64,000 bases of DNA from Cepaea nemoralis (GCA_014155875.1 JACEFZ010027939.1:62001-126000); one strand, 5' to 3'. Shown: positions 51,801 to 57,475, numbered from the stretch's first letter. The notes: generated from the letters alone by a model not told the origin. A program made the numbers and translations.

Positions 51801-54800
51801 GAATCGAAACCACAACCTTCGAAGCCCAAGTCAAACGGCTTGACCACTTCGCCACGTTAATTAACAGTTAACAAAAAGTGATATGGCAGGTTGGACAGAA
51901 TGACTGATGCGACATAAAGCATAGCTTATAAGTTACCTCTTTAGTACTAGTTGATATTTATGTGTATAATGCAGTGGCGGTTTATTCCTAGAGTTATCTG
52001 TCCTTGTAACTTCTTTTTCTTCCTTTAAAAAAAAAAGTCGCTTAAAAGTCGACAGGGTCGACTTCATTGCACCAGGTTTTATCCCATATGGCTCAGTCTC
52101 TTTCCACAGAACGGAAAGCATCGCAGAAAGCACAAACTCCGTAGCTTTTAGCGACAAATCCACTGTAAAGAAGACTTGGTCAAATAATCTTTACGTAATG
52201 TTTCTGAATAACAGTACGGAGCGCCTATGGGAATGCCCCGAATGCTGTGATGTCGGTTCCTAGATCAATCAATCAATCAATCTGAATAACAGTAATACAC
52301 ACTTGCCGGTAATGCATTCTTTGGTCTAAGCTACATCTGACCTACCTATAGCATATAAGCATGCATAGCTAACACAAACAAAATAACAATAAGTTTTGCA
52401 ATAAGAAACCAAAAAAAAAAAAAAACATGAAAACAGAACACTCATGAGAAAGGTTAATATCATTTAGAAATTTACACCCTTTACTGGGTAAAATAAAATA
52501 TTTTAAAATGCCACCCAAAATGTTCAACTCTGTAATGTTAAAATAGCAGAAAAAATAATAAAGACAAAGGAAGGAGGAAATAAATTATCACACAAATGTA
52601 TCATAAATGTATTACATTATGAGCCATTTTCTCCACTTGAGTGCGACCTGCGTATTCAATCTCAAACTGCTTCTGAAGATCTTCATACTCTTTGCACGCA
52701 GCTTCAGATGTATTAGCCAGTTGTTGTAAGGTGCTCTCCTGTGTTGATATGGTACTCTTGGCTGCTTTTAGTTCAGTTCTGCAAGTTTCTAGCTGTTAAA
52801 TCAGTAAACATTACACATATTAACTTCGGCAAAAGAACACTTGCAGCCTATGTATCAACATCCAACGGTAAATAAGAACATTGTATTCTTTCTTTAAGTA
52901 CCTAATAATTACTTCCTGAACATCGCAACTTTTGCAGTAATAATTATAGTTTAGTAATTATATGTCTCACAACTCTGTAAGGTCATGAATGATCCTAAAG
53001 GTTGTGTAATGTTTTATGTCATTTATGGTAACATTTGCTTCCATGATTTTTTTTAAAGCATGCTTTCTTGGTTACATTTTATTTTTAAAACACAAATAAA
53101 TTGCACCAGAGATTAACAGTTAAGAGCAGAAGGTTTGAATGTAAAATATTTAGCAAATAATAAGTCTTTATTGAGTTCACTTAAAGTATAACTGTTGGCA
53201 ACTCTTGACACTTCTTCAAGGCATAATGAATTTAATGTTTTTAAAAGTAATATTTTGCATTTAAAATTAGCAACATGTATGTGATTAAACATTCAGGTAT
53301 ATTATTTCATTGACGGTGCTCTCAAAGAGTCAGCTAGTGAAACAAGAGCGCATACAGAATGAAGCCATGAGGGTGATTCTGGGGTGTACATGGACACCCC
53401 AATAGTGAGTATACGATACAACCTGGCGCTACTGACCATTGTAGACAAACTTAAGGTGTTGCAGGGAAAGTCACACCTCAAGGTGGCTGCGGACAAGGAA
53501 TGCCTCCTGCATGATTCCCTGGATGTAGTCAAGGGCCACAGGCTGTTAAGTGGAAGATCATGGATGGCTCAGGCAGAAGATACCATCAGGGAAGTGTGCC
53601 CACTTGAGAAGATTGGCAGAGGCAAGGAGTGGGTCAGAGTGCGAACAGAAATTGAGACGTGTGGGGTTATACTCACATTGGGCCGTGAGTGTAGGGAGTG
53701 GCCAGCAGGCACTACGGAAGCAGAAATTCAGCAATTAATCCAAAAGGAATAAAATGTGCCTGGGGATTCATAGCAAAAGCCAATGATCAATGTTTAGTAA
53801 AGGAGAGCTTGGCGTATGACACCACAACCTCAAGTCTGAGAATGGAGGTGGAGGCAGTTACTGCAGCTTTCCACAGGTTGGAAAACAAACTGTACACACA
53901 TGTCGTGATTGTGACCGATTCAGAAAGCACAAAGCATGCTGACAAAGGTGAAGACTGGTATACTTCGTGCTGAATTGTATGTGGGTTGTGAGCATTCACT
54001 GGATCTTTTCTCCAGGACACTCTGGTGTCATTGGAAATGAACAAGCAGACAGATTGGCTGGTGGTGCAACATTGAGAGGTGATTTGATGCACGATAAGGG
54101 AGATGTGGTGATGGTCCTCTGGGATCAAATGCACAATGCAGAAGAACAGATAGACTATCATGGTCTAGCTAGAGAGAATGCGGCAGCAAGGGAGTGGTCA
54201 GAGGATCTGGTAGATCAGTGGTTCTCAACTTTTTTTACCCATGCCCCCCCCCCCTTTACCATATGTTCAGAACATCATTCCCCACCCCCCTTTTTTGAAT
54301 TTCCTCCCTATAAATCCCCGACCTTTACACAGAATACATAAAAATGGAAGCTAAATTTAATAACAATACCAGAACAAGTCTAGACATCTACATAAAACGT
54401 GATTTGCGGGTCTACTTATGTTCTAAAACAAATTTATTTCATTAGGGCGAGAAGTACAGAACCGTAAAATTTAGTGGGAAAAACAATATCAAGTAACTGG
54501 TTCTTGTATTAATGCGATCTTGAAATAATCTTAATTCCCCCCCTGGAAACCCTAAAATTCCCCCAGGGGGGAATTCCCCACCGGTTGAGAACCACTGTGG
54601 TAGACAGGCATCATTCAGAGGTAAAGCAAGACGGACATATAATCAGACTGTAACGGGTACCAAATAGTATTGGAACTCTTTGCTGGCTGTTAAAGATGAT
54701 GACTGAGCGCTTATGGGAATGCCCTGAGTGCAATGATGTCGGTTCTAGACTCGACTCAACTCATATTGACGGTGTCTAGTAATTCAATACCACAAAGTAA

Positions 54801-55720
54801 CATCCAAGTAAATGGGAAAATTCTTGAACAAATGAATCAATACAACTATCTTGGAACAGTTGTAACATTTGATGGAAGGTACTTTGTAGAGATTATAACA
54901 AGAATTGTTATAGGCAAAGGTAGTCTTTTGCAAAATGGAATACACTCTGACCAATAAAAAGCTGTTAAATGTAGAGAGAAAAAGAGAGTTGAAGTGCTTT
55001 ACTGATGTAAGCATGTGAAACATAGACAATAAGCAGACAAGCTAAAAAACATGTAATATCAGCAGACGTGTGGTTTCTGAGGAAAATGCAAAGAATACCA
55101 TGTACAGACAGAAAAATGAATGAGAAAGTTCTATTAGAAACAAATGAAAACTGTACACTGATTAGAGAAATTAGACATAGATAGTAAAGATGTTTTCAGT
55201 ACCTTATGAGGAGAAATAAATGAGAAAACTTAATGGCAACTGGGAAAATGGATGGAAAAAGAGCAAAGAGAAGGATGGCAGAGAGATGAACACCTGGATG
55301 GCTTGGCCAAGTGACATAATCAGAATAAGAACCTGATACAACATTCTGGTGATTAAGTGAAATGCTTATCACATGGCACATGATGATGATAATGAGTAAT
55401 TGAAGGCATATAGAACAAACTACTAAATGTGATACAAATTGTTAAAATTAATATATCTATGAATTATCTCCTTCTAGCAGGTTTTGAAAGTAAAAATAAA
55501 ATCTATATTAATAAAAACACTGCACTGACAAAAAACGATGAAAATATTCAGAAAGAATTCAACTAATAATTGAAAAATGTGAATGACATTTATTGATAGT
55601 GCCACTAATTTAAATAACATACCCTCTCTTTCAGCTGGTTGTTTCTTTCTTTCTCTATCTGGTAATCATCATGTATATTCTTGACCTGAGCACTGAGAGC
55701 ACTCTTCTCTTCCAAAAGTT
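28213..55720 (-). CDS. SHTN1-like: Shootin-1-like gene (11 exons, 5' incomplete)
   Basis: Joined exons encode 383 residues ending at a stop, with matching intron phases throughout. Order from the N-terminal side: coiled coil (LLEEKSALSAQVKNIHDDYQ), a second with CKEYEDLQKQFEIEY, a third with AARRQSAMLMKDIGNNNKLM, a fourth (LQDELKAQKESS), a run of eleven prolines broken once by glutamine, a lysine-rich segment, AVDEMMKRIKQGNIGLRPV, acidic DEEEDGKAMKELQNIL, and a basic tail. Human shootin-1 has the same order: coiled coils, polyproline, basic patch, AVEEMMDRIKKG..LRP, VDELKGILGTLNK. Vertebrate shootin-1 couples actin retrograde flow to L1-CAM adhesion through cortactin in growth cones; the same role here is inference. 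The protein ends soon after the last conserved block, like the short human isoform. Upstream exons are not in view. Confidence 0.85.
28775..29185 (+). mobile_element. SINE-B split by a SINE-D
   Basis: tRNA-like head at 28785-28860 ('ggttgtggagtagagcgcat', 'atgttcaaatccccaa'). The body ('ggataccaggaaatgctcta', 'tgataatgacctcatca') resumes at 29109 after the inserted SINE-D. Antisense to the host gene, in its last intron. Confidence 0.75.
28889..29098 (-). mobile_element. SINE-D copy inside SINE-B
   Basis: Complete-looking SINE-D in antisense, flanked by a perfect 10-bp duplication cacatgtcaa at 28879-28888 and 29099-29108. The tail side reads 'ttgcatatcctttacaggat' and the head side 'cgagattacgaactgcatcc'. 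Confidence 0.9.
29192..29290. repeat. 24-bp tandem repeat, about four units
   Basis: Units of 'atatgggtctagcaccagcc' plus 'cgca', directly after SINE-B. Open frames through it on both strands come from the 24-bp period and are not genes. Confidence 0.93.
29384..29498 (-). CDS. shootin-1-like exon (NKMKKARSEEDLTG block)
   Basis: 115 bases; acceptor TTTGTTTCATAG, donor CAAG|GTAAAC. Encodes NKMKKARSEEDLTGIDEPTL, then DANSELAKAFKRIQQGRQ. It aligns with human LNKSTSSRSLKSLDPENSET..LERILRRRK. Starts in phase 0 and ends one base into a codon, matching the next exon. Confidence 0.87.
29536..29955. repeat. 52-bp minisatellite, eight units
   Basis: Highly regular units starting every 52 bases from 29536 (cagatacattaatgcaaacc...). 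It begins only 38 bases from the acceptor of the exon at 29384-29498, inside the region where a branch point would sit. Confidence 0.97.
29957..30498 (+). mobile_element. I-2 3' end with expanded 3' UTR minisatellite
   Basis: Starts with 'gcttggagagaatg..gctgc', then 'cagacggacaaataatcagt' as in I-2 at 54140-54660. The 'gatgaggacggagcatata..ggaat' segment of the 3' UTR is amplified to about nine tandem units at 30074-30470, of two lengths (about 46-50 and 36 bases) that differ by a 'tttcctga' block. Ends in the I-2 tail 'gactcacctcaactcacatc'. Confidence 0.8.
30510..30634 (-). mobile_element. SINE-F copy 2
   Basis: More diverged copy with TTC repeats on the plus strand at its left end. Perfect 11-bp duplication aacttctaatt at 30499-30509 and 30635-30645. 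The terminal CATCCGGA/TCCGGATG stem is degraded here. Confidence 0.85.
30755..31575 (+). mobile_element. LINE-2 ORF2 C-terminal fragment
   Basis: Translation shows QHLVDAVVAHNEQLGLELN, YNYLGTVITSDGRCLEAIRT, and near the end KYLDGLA, followed by a (ATG)n tail at 31560-31575. Several frameshifts. A small internal duplication around 'aaggtagccttttgcaaga' occurs at about 30990-31110. Confidence 0.8.
31747..31806 (-). CDS. shootin-1-like exon (KELQNIL block)
   Basis: 60 bases, phase 0 on both sides, encoding KSCPDEEEDGKAMKELQNIL. Acceptor TTACTAACTAG, donor CTG|GTAAGT (consensus). Aligns with human KGCESAVDELKGIL. A symmetric exon that could be skipped without a frameshift. Confidence 0.88.
31807..32325. 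other. Intron sequence, no further feature
   Basis: AT-rich intron of the host gene with a small repeat of 'agatagtaac' around 31990-32050. Confidence 0.5.
32330..32520 (+). mobile_element. LINE-4 3' fragment
   Basis: Translation holds WNPQSKQIRGKPKNIWGR, TWRELQKMAKDR and the WF.E.ALLGDKG end typical of an RT-type LINE ORF2 terminus. Same family as 6562-6740 and 44440-44820. Confidence 0.65.
32521..32750. repeat. ~31-bp minisatellite, about seven units
   Basis: Units built on 'attacaaagatttagacaat' and 'catgttagca', diverged at several positions. Begins immediately after the LINE-4 3' end, so it may have grown from LINE 3' sequence. Confidence 0.92.
32751..34280. other. Intron sequence, possible unassigned SINE
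   Basis: Mostly AT-rich intron. A GC-richer block at 33590-33940 ('gagccaggatggtagacttt', 'tcccagtctggcgcaaacct') may be an unrecognised SINE. No second copy in the window, so this is a guess. Confidence 0.3.
34289..34625 (+). mobile_element. SINE-D with 61-bp head in triplicate
   Basis: Three units start at 34289, 34350 and 34411 (gccgctgggtttaaggagct...). The third continues into 'gtgggttcatcccttgcacc' (B-box-like), then the SINE-D body 'cagaaagcaatggcaaacta' and 3' 'ctgtaaaggacatg'. Only the part of the head before the B-box-like segment is repeated. Confidence 0.78.
34803..35035 (-). mobile_element. SINE-D copy, antisense
   Basis: Tail side 'ttgcatatcctttacaggac', central 'tagtaatttgacattgcttt', head side 'gttatgaattgcgtccataa' and 'ccccttcgtcccggagc'. 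A LINE-1 tail fragment is inserted just to the right. Confidence 0.8.
35053..35164 (-). mobile_element. LINE-1 tail fragment with target duplication
   Basis: About 110 bases of the LINE-1 3' end plus GAA tail. Perfect 10-bp duplication agataaaact at 35043-35052 and 35165-35174. An extremely 5'-truncated insertion. Confidence 0.88.
35235..35457 (-). mobile_element. SINE-A copy, old
   Basis: Antisense SINE-A: 'atcccatatggctcagtctc' at the tail side, 'gaaaactgcactcgtgaatc' in the middle, tRNA-like head at the right ('cttaaccactttcccatgaa'). Confidence 0.75.
35495..35805 (+). mobile_element. SINE-C copy
   Basis: Head 'gtcaagatggctgaatggat' with B-box-like 'gggttcaacccctacaccca', body 'actaaaatgttgacttctca', end 'ggactacgcttgagttcaga', A-rich tail. 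Partner of 14862-15140. Confidence 0.75.
35928..38000 (-). mobile_element. LINE-1, longest copy (RT nearly complete)
   Basis: 5'-truncated non-LTR retrotransposon. The pre-RT linker is at 37965-37291 (KNRWFNQKCEEAV.., then LKNNKATGTDGIAAEFIK). The RT is at 37294-35954: IPIFKKGDK, NYRGISLLST, GLKQGDALSPLLFNLAL, catalytic LGYADDIDIIGQ, then thumb and a basic tail (RRPRGRPRRRWRDN). The split between the two frames lies at an A-run, 37339-37342 on the plus strand; the alternative frame reads on smoothly there, so a one-base deletion is the likely cause. The endonuclease domain is missing. The 3' end is (GAA)n. Confidence 0.92.
38030..38460 (+). mobile_element. LINE-2 RT core fragment, degenerate
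   Basis: Readable motifs are MGNKVFNYEQIKQGVR, GCVLSLVFFSL, IIMREIKDRPEI and NNLYYADDS, the catalytic YADD region. Stops interrupt it. Compare the better copy at 42827-43147. Confidence 0.75.
38461..38700. other. Intron sequence with short duplication
   Basis: A block about 'agagc.acattgcactgaga' and 'agagccacactgcatagaac' repeats at 38617-38640 and 38669-38692. No gene signal. Confidence 0.4.
38705..39020 (-). mobile_element. LINE-2 3' end
   Basis: Antisense frame 38906-38721: TTGKIEGNSPRGRPRGKYLD, WHGRDRNTELIHDSGDQVKW, ending AFRHGT and stop. Tail is (ATTG)n. A TA-rich tract at its 5' side separates it from LINE-5 fragments. Confidence 0.85.
39040..39210 (+). mobile_element. LINE-5 3' end with (TA)n tail
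   Basis: End of ORF2 ('gcaaattggccttatcagtc', the finger region in degraded form), then 3' UTR 'caaactatcgtctgtcaaga', 'cggcaaggtgc', then (TA)n. Matches 7383-7500 in reverse. Confidence 0.75.
39211..39410 (+). mobile_element. LINE-5-type 3' end with C2H2 finger
   Basis: Open frame 39183-39395 ends with the zinc finger CPHCQRTFRAKIGLISHLKT followed by H, and then MNGHHHS and stop. The UTR 'ttcttgatggacagac' matches 8455-8480. Confidence 0.75.
39411..39767. other. Intron sequence
   Basis: AT-rich intron between the LINE-5 end and the donor of exon 39768-39818. No feature. Confidence 0.45.
39768..39818 (-). CDS. shootin-1-like exon (acidic, 17 codons)
   Basis: 51 bases, phase 0 on both sides: ADGEFDDDTDFMRKMSV. 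Acceptor TTGATTAAAG, donor GTG|GTAAAC. It lies where the human protein has a short variable link. A symmetric exon, a candidate for alternative use. An alternative donor two codons earlier is possible. Confidence 0.75.
40150..40676 (-). mobile_element. LINE-2 copy, 3' part (right of I-1 insertion)
   Basis: Antisense, continuing the ORF broken at 42716: GKATFKKMKSILCIK follows the SRIGQ of the upstream part. It then degrades, ending with RGRPREMMLVGLRQWHG and the 'tatgccagctggcaggacac' terminus. Confidence 0.85.
40677..42715 (-). mobile_element. I-1: I-like LINE with RT and RNase H, inserted in LINE-2
   Basis: Open for about 590 codons on the minus strand from about 42700 to 40919. It enters at RT motif 1 (GKLLEKVIARKITSQLERQG) and continues with AAIDLEDAYNRV, GLPQGSPLSPVLFNAY and catalytic LSYADDVLVY. 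RNase H follows: IYTDGSVV, TSSLTMEVMAVSKAI, LSDSMSML, and IFVPGHAGVQGNERADKLAG (D-E-D-H/D signature). A frameshift near 40930 leads to the C-terminal frame 40935-40714 (MARLQEQQIKRGVAKQEHYA, SEHLWTEWFDV). The 3' tail is (CTAA)n, 40677-40706. Perfect 8-bp duplication TAGGGCAA (plus strand ttgcccta at 40669-40676 and 42716-42723). 5'-truncated: ORF1, endonuclease and the first RT part are absent. Confidence 0.93.
42716..43160 (-). mobile_element. LINE-2 copy, 5' part (left of I-1 insertion)
   Basis: Antisense frame 43147-42827 contains EQIKLGVRQGCVLSPDLFSL, NINNIRYADDTVLVADNS (catalytic YADD) and MVISKKMMTPKC. After a stop the frame continues as KYLGAFITSDGRCTTEINSR up to the I-1 junction. 5'-truncated. 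Confidence 0.88.
43161..43762. other. Intron sequence
   Basis: Very AT-rich intron with no assigned repeat. Confidence 0.5.
43763..43875 (-). CDS. shootin-1-like exon (AVDEMMKRIKQG block)
   Basis: 113 bases, acceptor TTTTATGTTTGAAG, donor ACA|GTATGT. Encodes ALGGADVNQEYSKAVDEMMK, then RIKQGNIGLRPVLKKRT. Human counterpart: AVEEMMDRIKKGVHLRPV. This is the most diagnostic block for shootin-1. It enters two bases into a codon and leaves in phase 0. Confidence 0.9.
44000..44110 (+). mobile_element. SINE-D fragment, sense
   Basis: Lacks the head. Reads 'cagaaaacaataacaaacta', 'tgcctagtaa', 'gaaatgctggggttgagtgc', 'aatgtcctgtaaaggacatg'. Confidence 0.65.
44430..44830 (+). mobile_element. LINE-4 ORF2 C-terminal fragment
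   Basis: Translation includes LLYGSETW, then 'RIKR'-type thumb residues, and near the end an AKDRRVGVN..RALLD-like terminus. Heavily interrupted. Confidence 0.6.
44874..44923 (-). CDS. shootin-1-like exon (lysine-rich, 50 bp)
   Basis: Acceptor ATTCCTTTGTTCAG, donor CAGT|GTATGTA. Encodes FLAKITGGKKRKIQQQ between split codons at both ends. In the human protein the polyproline run is likewise followed by a basic MIRKRS..AKKEK stretch. A donor two bases earlier would break the frame. Confidence 0.82.
44924..45690. other. Intron sequence
   Basis: AT-rich intron. Short frames on both strands at 45185-45533 overlap each other and have no domain. Confidence 0.45.
45695..45980 (-). mobile_element. 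LINE-2 3' end
   Basis: Antisense frame 45916-45701: MFGHVMRRNGLENLVTTGKI, GNRPRGRPRGKYLDGLA, WHGRDRNTELIHNSGDRVKW, ending AFRHGT. The tail is (ATTG)n. Very similar to 38705-39020, so the two are from the same active period. Confidence 0.88.
46085..46833 (+). mobile_element. LINE-1 3' fragment, sense
   Basis: Frames 46132-46551 and 46563-46814 cover GMAKNSGHIQIDNMTIKRTE, YKYLGTIFNCSNI, VVLYGSETW, then RRPRGRPRRRWRDN after a small deletion near 46540. It ends in (GAA)n. Nearly identical to the copies at 10497 and 35928. Confidence 0.9.
46834..47195. other. Intron sequence
   Basis: No repeat or coding signal recognised. Confidence 0.4.
47210..47353 (+). mobile_element. SINE-F copy 3
   Basis: Full-length copy starting 'ccccgggaaggttaacccgg', holding 'gtcggatgtgtcggcctaac' and the 3' hairpin, ending GAACG(AAG)n. 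Duplication agagtaccccatta at 47196-47209 and 47354-47367 (14 bp; the first two bases could belong to the tail). Confidence 0.92.
47370..47816. other. Intron sequence
   Basis: AT-rich intron with no assigned repeat. Confidence 0.45.
47817..47913 (-). CDS. shootin-1-like exon (polyproline)
   Basis: 97 bases, acceptor TTTTCACATTTGGCAG, donor GAGG|GTTTGT. Encodes TDLEKKYDTVMNI followed by PPPQPPPPPPPPP and TSKTGG. Polyproline after the last coiled coil matches human shootin-1. Such tracts usually bind SH3, WW or profilin-type partners (inference). Confidence 0.9.
47914..48320. other. Intron sequence
   Basis: AT-rich. A tRNA-like or SINE head fragment may sit at 48225-48300 ('atgaagtggcatagaggtta'), too short to assign. 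Confidence 0.35.
48325..48465 (+). mobile_element. LINE-3 3' end
   Basis: Translation MGISTYEAHKRAISRCLCFT, then STPQGTRGT, matches the end of 12234-12776. Tail 'gatgagatgatgatgatgag'. Confidence 0.78.
48466..48800. other. Intron sequence
   Basis: No feature recognised. Confidence 0.4.
48799..48850. repeat. (TC)n(AC)n(C)n compound microsatellite
   Basis: TC dinucleotides pass into AC dinucleotides and then a C-run. Confidence 0.93.
49110..49345 (+). mobile_element. SINE-E, sense
   Basis: Contains 'ctggttatggtctcagcttt', 'ggtaggcagaggatgtcttt', 'cagaccagtatggtcattgc', and 'gaaagcaatagcaaactacc', a central block like that of SINE-D. Partner of 1-165. Confidence 0.55.
49748..49922 (-). CDS. 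shootin-1-like exon (coiled coil 4)
   Basis: 175 bases, donor CAAT|GTAAGA, acceptor TTTGTACTACTAG. Encodes IKNLQDELKAQKESSGVEGL, then ESEILRLTQERDSLLQRLEE and AESATEELRSQYSLLTSQ, with clear heptad leucines. Enters in phase 0 and leaves one base into a codon, which pairs with exon 47817-47913. Confidence 0.9.
50040..50230 (+). mobile_element. LINE ORF2 C-terminal remnant
   Basis: Translation: YFGHLKRHECLRIMKRGVPR, RRGRPQHR, and ALYKASHWMM-like end. It is the terminal part of an RT ORF but cannot be placed in LINE-1 to LINE-5. Confidence 0.55.
50278..50417 (+). mobile_element. SINE-F copy 4
   Basis: Full-length copy from 'ccgggaaggttaacccggtc' to GAACG(AAG)n. Perfect 11-bp duplication aattaacttgt at 50267-50277 and 50418-50428. 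Very similar to copy 3. Confidence 0.93.
50418..51045. repeat. Degenerate minisatellite split by a LINE-2 end
   Basis: Irregular units on the theme 'gattaactagtgtgttacat' plus 'caa' at 50425-50690 and again at 50905-51045. The gap is an inserted LINE-2 fragment, so the array predates that insertion. Confidence 0.8.
50690..50904 (-). mobile_element. LINE-2-type 3' end inside minisatellite
   Basis: Antisense translation recalls RRQTLEHVVTTRKLCVQKDR followed by GRQCEKIIDCL. It ends with the 'gccagctataagggcgatca' version of the LINE-2 terminus. Confidence 0.6.
51127..51273 (-). CDS. shootin-1-like exon (coiled coil 3)
   Basis: 147 bases, phase 0 both sides. Acceptor TGTTCTCTTACAG, donor AAG|GTGTGT. 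Encodes LYAEREAARRQSAMLMKDIG, then NNNKLMEALIEVENVTTNME and AMKAELEHK. Human region: FIEQNKLKRQSHLLLQSS..QQLLKALDENAKL. Confidence 0.9.
51274..51630. other. Intron sequence
   Basis: AT-rich, no feature. Confidence 0.45.
51634..51858 (-). mobile_element. SINE-A copy, full length
   Basis: Antisense. Tail side 'aaaagtcgacagggtcgact', middle 'cacaggagtctctgaaaaat', head at the right ('aatcgaaaccacaaccttcg', 'ggcttgaccacttcgccacg'). Confidence 0.85.
52033..52156 (-). mobile_element. SINE-A copy, head missing
   Basis: Only the 3' half: 'aaaagtcgacagggtcgact' through 'gcacaaactccgtagctttt'. It joins I-2-like 3' UTR sequence at about 52160. Confidence 0.8.
52157..52282 (+). mobile_element. I-2 3' UTR fragment with (CAAT)n tail
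   Basis: 'tacggagcgcctatgggaat', 'gccccgaatgctgtgatgtc' and 'ggttcctagatcaatcaatc' match the I-2 3' end (54690-54760), but the tail differs. Confidence 0.6.
52616..52792 (-). CDS. shootin-1-like exon (coiled coil 2)
   Basis: 177 bases, phase 0 both sides. Acceptor TTACTGATTTAACAG, donor AAT|GTAATA. Encodes LETCRTELKAAKSTISTQES, then TLQQLANTSEAACKEYEDLQ, KQFEIEYAGRTQVEKMAHN. Human counterpart: VSMLAVEEYEEMQVNLELEKDLRKKAES. The donor is weaker than the others. Confidence 0.87.
52793..53290. other. Intron sequence
   Basis: AT-rich, no feature. Confidence 0.45.
53295..54780 (+). mobile_element. I-2: I-like LINE 3' half, RNase H, split by MITE
   Basis: Begins in the post-RT region (ERIQNEAMRVIL-like, then KSHLKVAADKECLLHDSLDV). 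RNase H is in two frames, 53698-53973 (TSSLRMEVEAVTAAFHRLEN, VTDSES) and 53967-54341 (IFSPGHSGVIGNEQADRLAG). The 3' UTR is interrupted by MITE copy 5, resumes at 54606, and ends 'gactcgactcaactcata'. The 5' end is truncated and frameshifts inactivate it. Related to I-1 but distinct in sequence and tail. Confidence 0.85.
54216..54597. mobile_element. hAT-type MITE, copy 5, inserted in I-2
   Basis: Left TIR CAGTGGTTCTCAACT, right TIR GGTTGAGAACCACTG. Duplication tggtagat (54208-54215) and tggtagac (54598-54605). At about 380 bases it is the most compact intact copy here and shows the basic unit without subterminal duplication. Confidence 0.93.
54785..55395 (+). mobile_element. LINE-2 ORF2 C-terminal fragment
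   Basis: Translation: NIQVNGKILEQMNQYNYLGT, VVTFDGRYFVEIITRI, and later degraded thumb and 'cacctggatggcttggccaa'. Starts almost directly at the I-2 tail; tail 'atgatgatgataatgag'. Confidence 0.78.
55623..55720 (-). CDS. shootin-1-like exon (coiled coil 1; most upstream seen)
   Basis: 98 bases, acceptor TTTAAATAATCTATAG, donor AGG|GTATGT. Encodes LLEEKSALSAQVKNIHDDYQ, then IEKERNNQLKER. Human region: EEKKILAIELENLKSKLVEVIEEVNKVKQEK. It starts two bases into a codon, so at least one exon lies upstream, none recognised before the window end. Confidence 0.82.
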
Positions 55721-55829
55721 CTATAGATTATTTAAAATTGAGAGCGGAATATATATTACTGGTGAAAGTTCGTATAAATATGGGTTTACATGTTTACCAG
55801 ATTTTCTTCTTTCAGCTCAAGCCATGCGG

Positions 55830-56220
55830 CATTGATAGCCATTTATGTCCTTAGCCAACTATCTTGAGTACTATCTATTTCTGAAGCAAATGGTTCTCCA
55901 TGTCACAATTCAAGCTGTCTAGATTTTCTCTCTAGGCCTTCCTATCTCTCTTCTTCTCTAACTTTCTTGCTGCTGCAATGTATTCAAGTTTTTTCCTTCT
56001 CATGATGTGCCCAAAGTGTATAGATTGTTTACTTCTGATGTCAGCAACCAGTTCTCTTCAAGATATTCATTCAAGACTTCATTACTATTGTTATATATCC
56101 AAGGTGTTCCCATCATTCTATAGAATAACATTTATGCAGCATCCACATAATTTCTCCCCAATCTGCTGTTTGTCCATGATTTACTTCCATCTGCATGATA
56201 TTGTTTCCAAGAAGTGATTT
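55830..56220 (-). mobile_element. LINE-2-like RT C-terminal remnant
   Basis: Antisense traces of FGHIMRRKKLEYIAAARKL and flanking thumb residues, very degraded. Confidence 0.5.
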
Positions 56221-56553
56221 GCACCACTACAGTATAAAATAGTTATGTTTCAACATTTTACAAGAAAGTAGACTATGAAAGCCTAAGGAATGTTTCATTC
56301 AATATCAACAGGGGAATTCTGATCTACTCAATCACAATGAAGTTACCAAGCATTAACTGCATTTAAAGGACATTTCTATTCCTTTCTTCAGGGTCTTGCG
56401 CAAATTTATAAATATTTTTAACAACTGATAACACTCAACTTTTAGCTTGCCATTATTTAGTCTGAAGAAGGGGACAACAATTTTCCTGAAATGTGGCTAA
56501 TATTTGGTAACTTCATTTGATCAAACAGGCCAGAATTCTTCTATCCACACATT
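56221..56553. other. Intron sequence
   Basis: AT-rich, no feature. Confidence 0.45.
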
Positions 56554-56565
56554 TTATGAGATATA

Positions 56566-56812
56566 AAAAGTTAGCTGCATATCCTTTACAGGACGTAACA
56601 GTCAAATTCAGCATTTTTTGTCTGTTTGTGATCTCTTGATATGTTCAGTAGTTTGCCACTGCTTTTTGAATGACTGGCACTCATACCATTTTCATTTTAA
56701 AAAACCTACGCAATGTGGCCTGCTGCCAAATCACCCGCAGCTGTGTTTCGAATGAGGTATGTGGGATTATGAGCTGCGTCCATAACCCCTTCACCACAGA
56801 GCTTATGAGATA
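56566..56812 (-). mobile_element. SINE-D copy, full length
   Basis: Antisense, flanked by a perfect 12-bp duplication ttatgagatata at 56554-56565 and 56813-56824. Tail side 'ctgcatatcctttacaggac', head side 'tgagctgcgtccataacccc'. Best-defined SINE-D in the window, 247 bases. Confidence 0.92.
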
Positions 56813-56824
56813 TACATACACATA

Positions 56825-57210
56825 AACTCCAAGTTAGGCCTCATAAGTTTAACATGAAAATTTCTTTATTACAAAGTAATGAATTACTGTTTTGTATCAG
56901 ATCAATATGGCAGATCTATAGCTTCTTCTTCTTCTTTCGTTCGCCTGAAATATGTTTATAACTGCAATGTTGTAGCTCACTTGTCTACTAACTTAGATGT
57001 TTACTATTTGATCCTCCTTGCTTAGTCCAGCAAATTAATATTATGCTGTAATTGCCAAAAAGTTATTTTAAAAGATTGAGGGTATCTCTACCATCTGAGG
57101 ATAAAATTTAAGACTGAACATTTTAACAGAAATATTAGTATTTACACAAAGCAGATTAAAATTAACTGTCGACTGAACAATTATTTTGTACACAATTTAA
57201 ACTAAAGATG
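56825..57210. other. Intron sequence
   Basis: AT-rich, no feature recognised. Confidence 0.4.
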
Positions 57211-57464
57211 TGTAGCAGAATGTATTAGTGTAGGCGTGCAAGGCTACAGCACGCTTGAGCATCAAGATAGAACAGCTAGAAGGATGCTCAAGTCATGACG
57301 TGGCTTGTTGTTGGGGTAGTCAGTAAACACCAAGGACGAGAGAAGAGAAGTCAACATCATGATAGAATTATACTGTGATTTTGTATCGACCACCATAATC
57401 AAATAAAGCATGGTTTAAAATAATCCAGCAGAACTTGTTAGTCCTCTGTACAAGCATTGTTACA
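57211..57464 (+). repeat. Candidate 5' LTR (254 bp)
   Basis: Begins TGTAGCA and ends TGTTACA, short inverted termini of the TG...CA type. AATAAA at 57402-57407 could be the polyadenylation signal. The second LTR would lie beyond the window, so the call depends on the ends, the signal and the candidate primer site. Confidence 0.55.
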
Positions 57465-57475
57465 GGAGGATTAAA

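Noticed and set aside
55785..55860. Possible additional upstream shootin-1-like exon (coiled-coil-like ELKEEN followed by GTAAAC)
   Set aside because: The frame is short, no acceptor in phase was found, and neighbouring sequence on the same strand reads as a LINE remnant.
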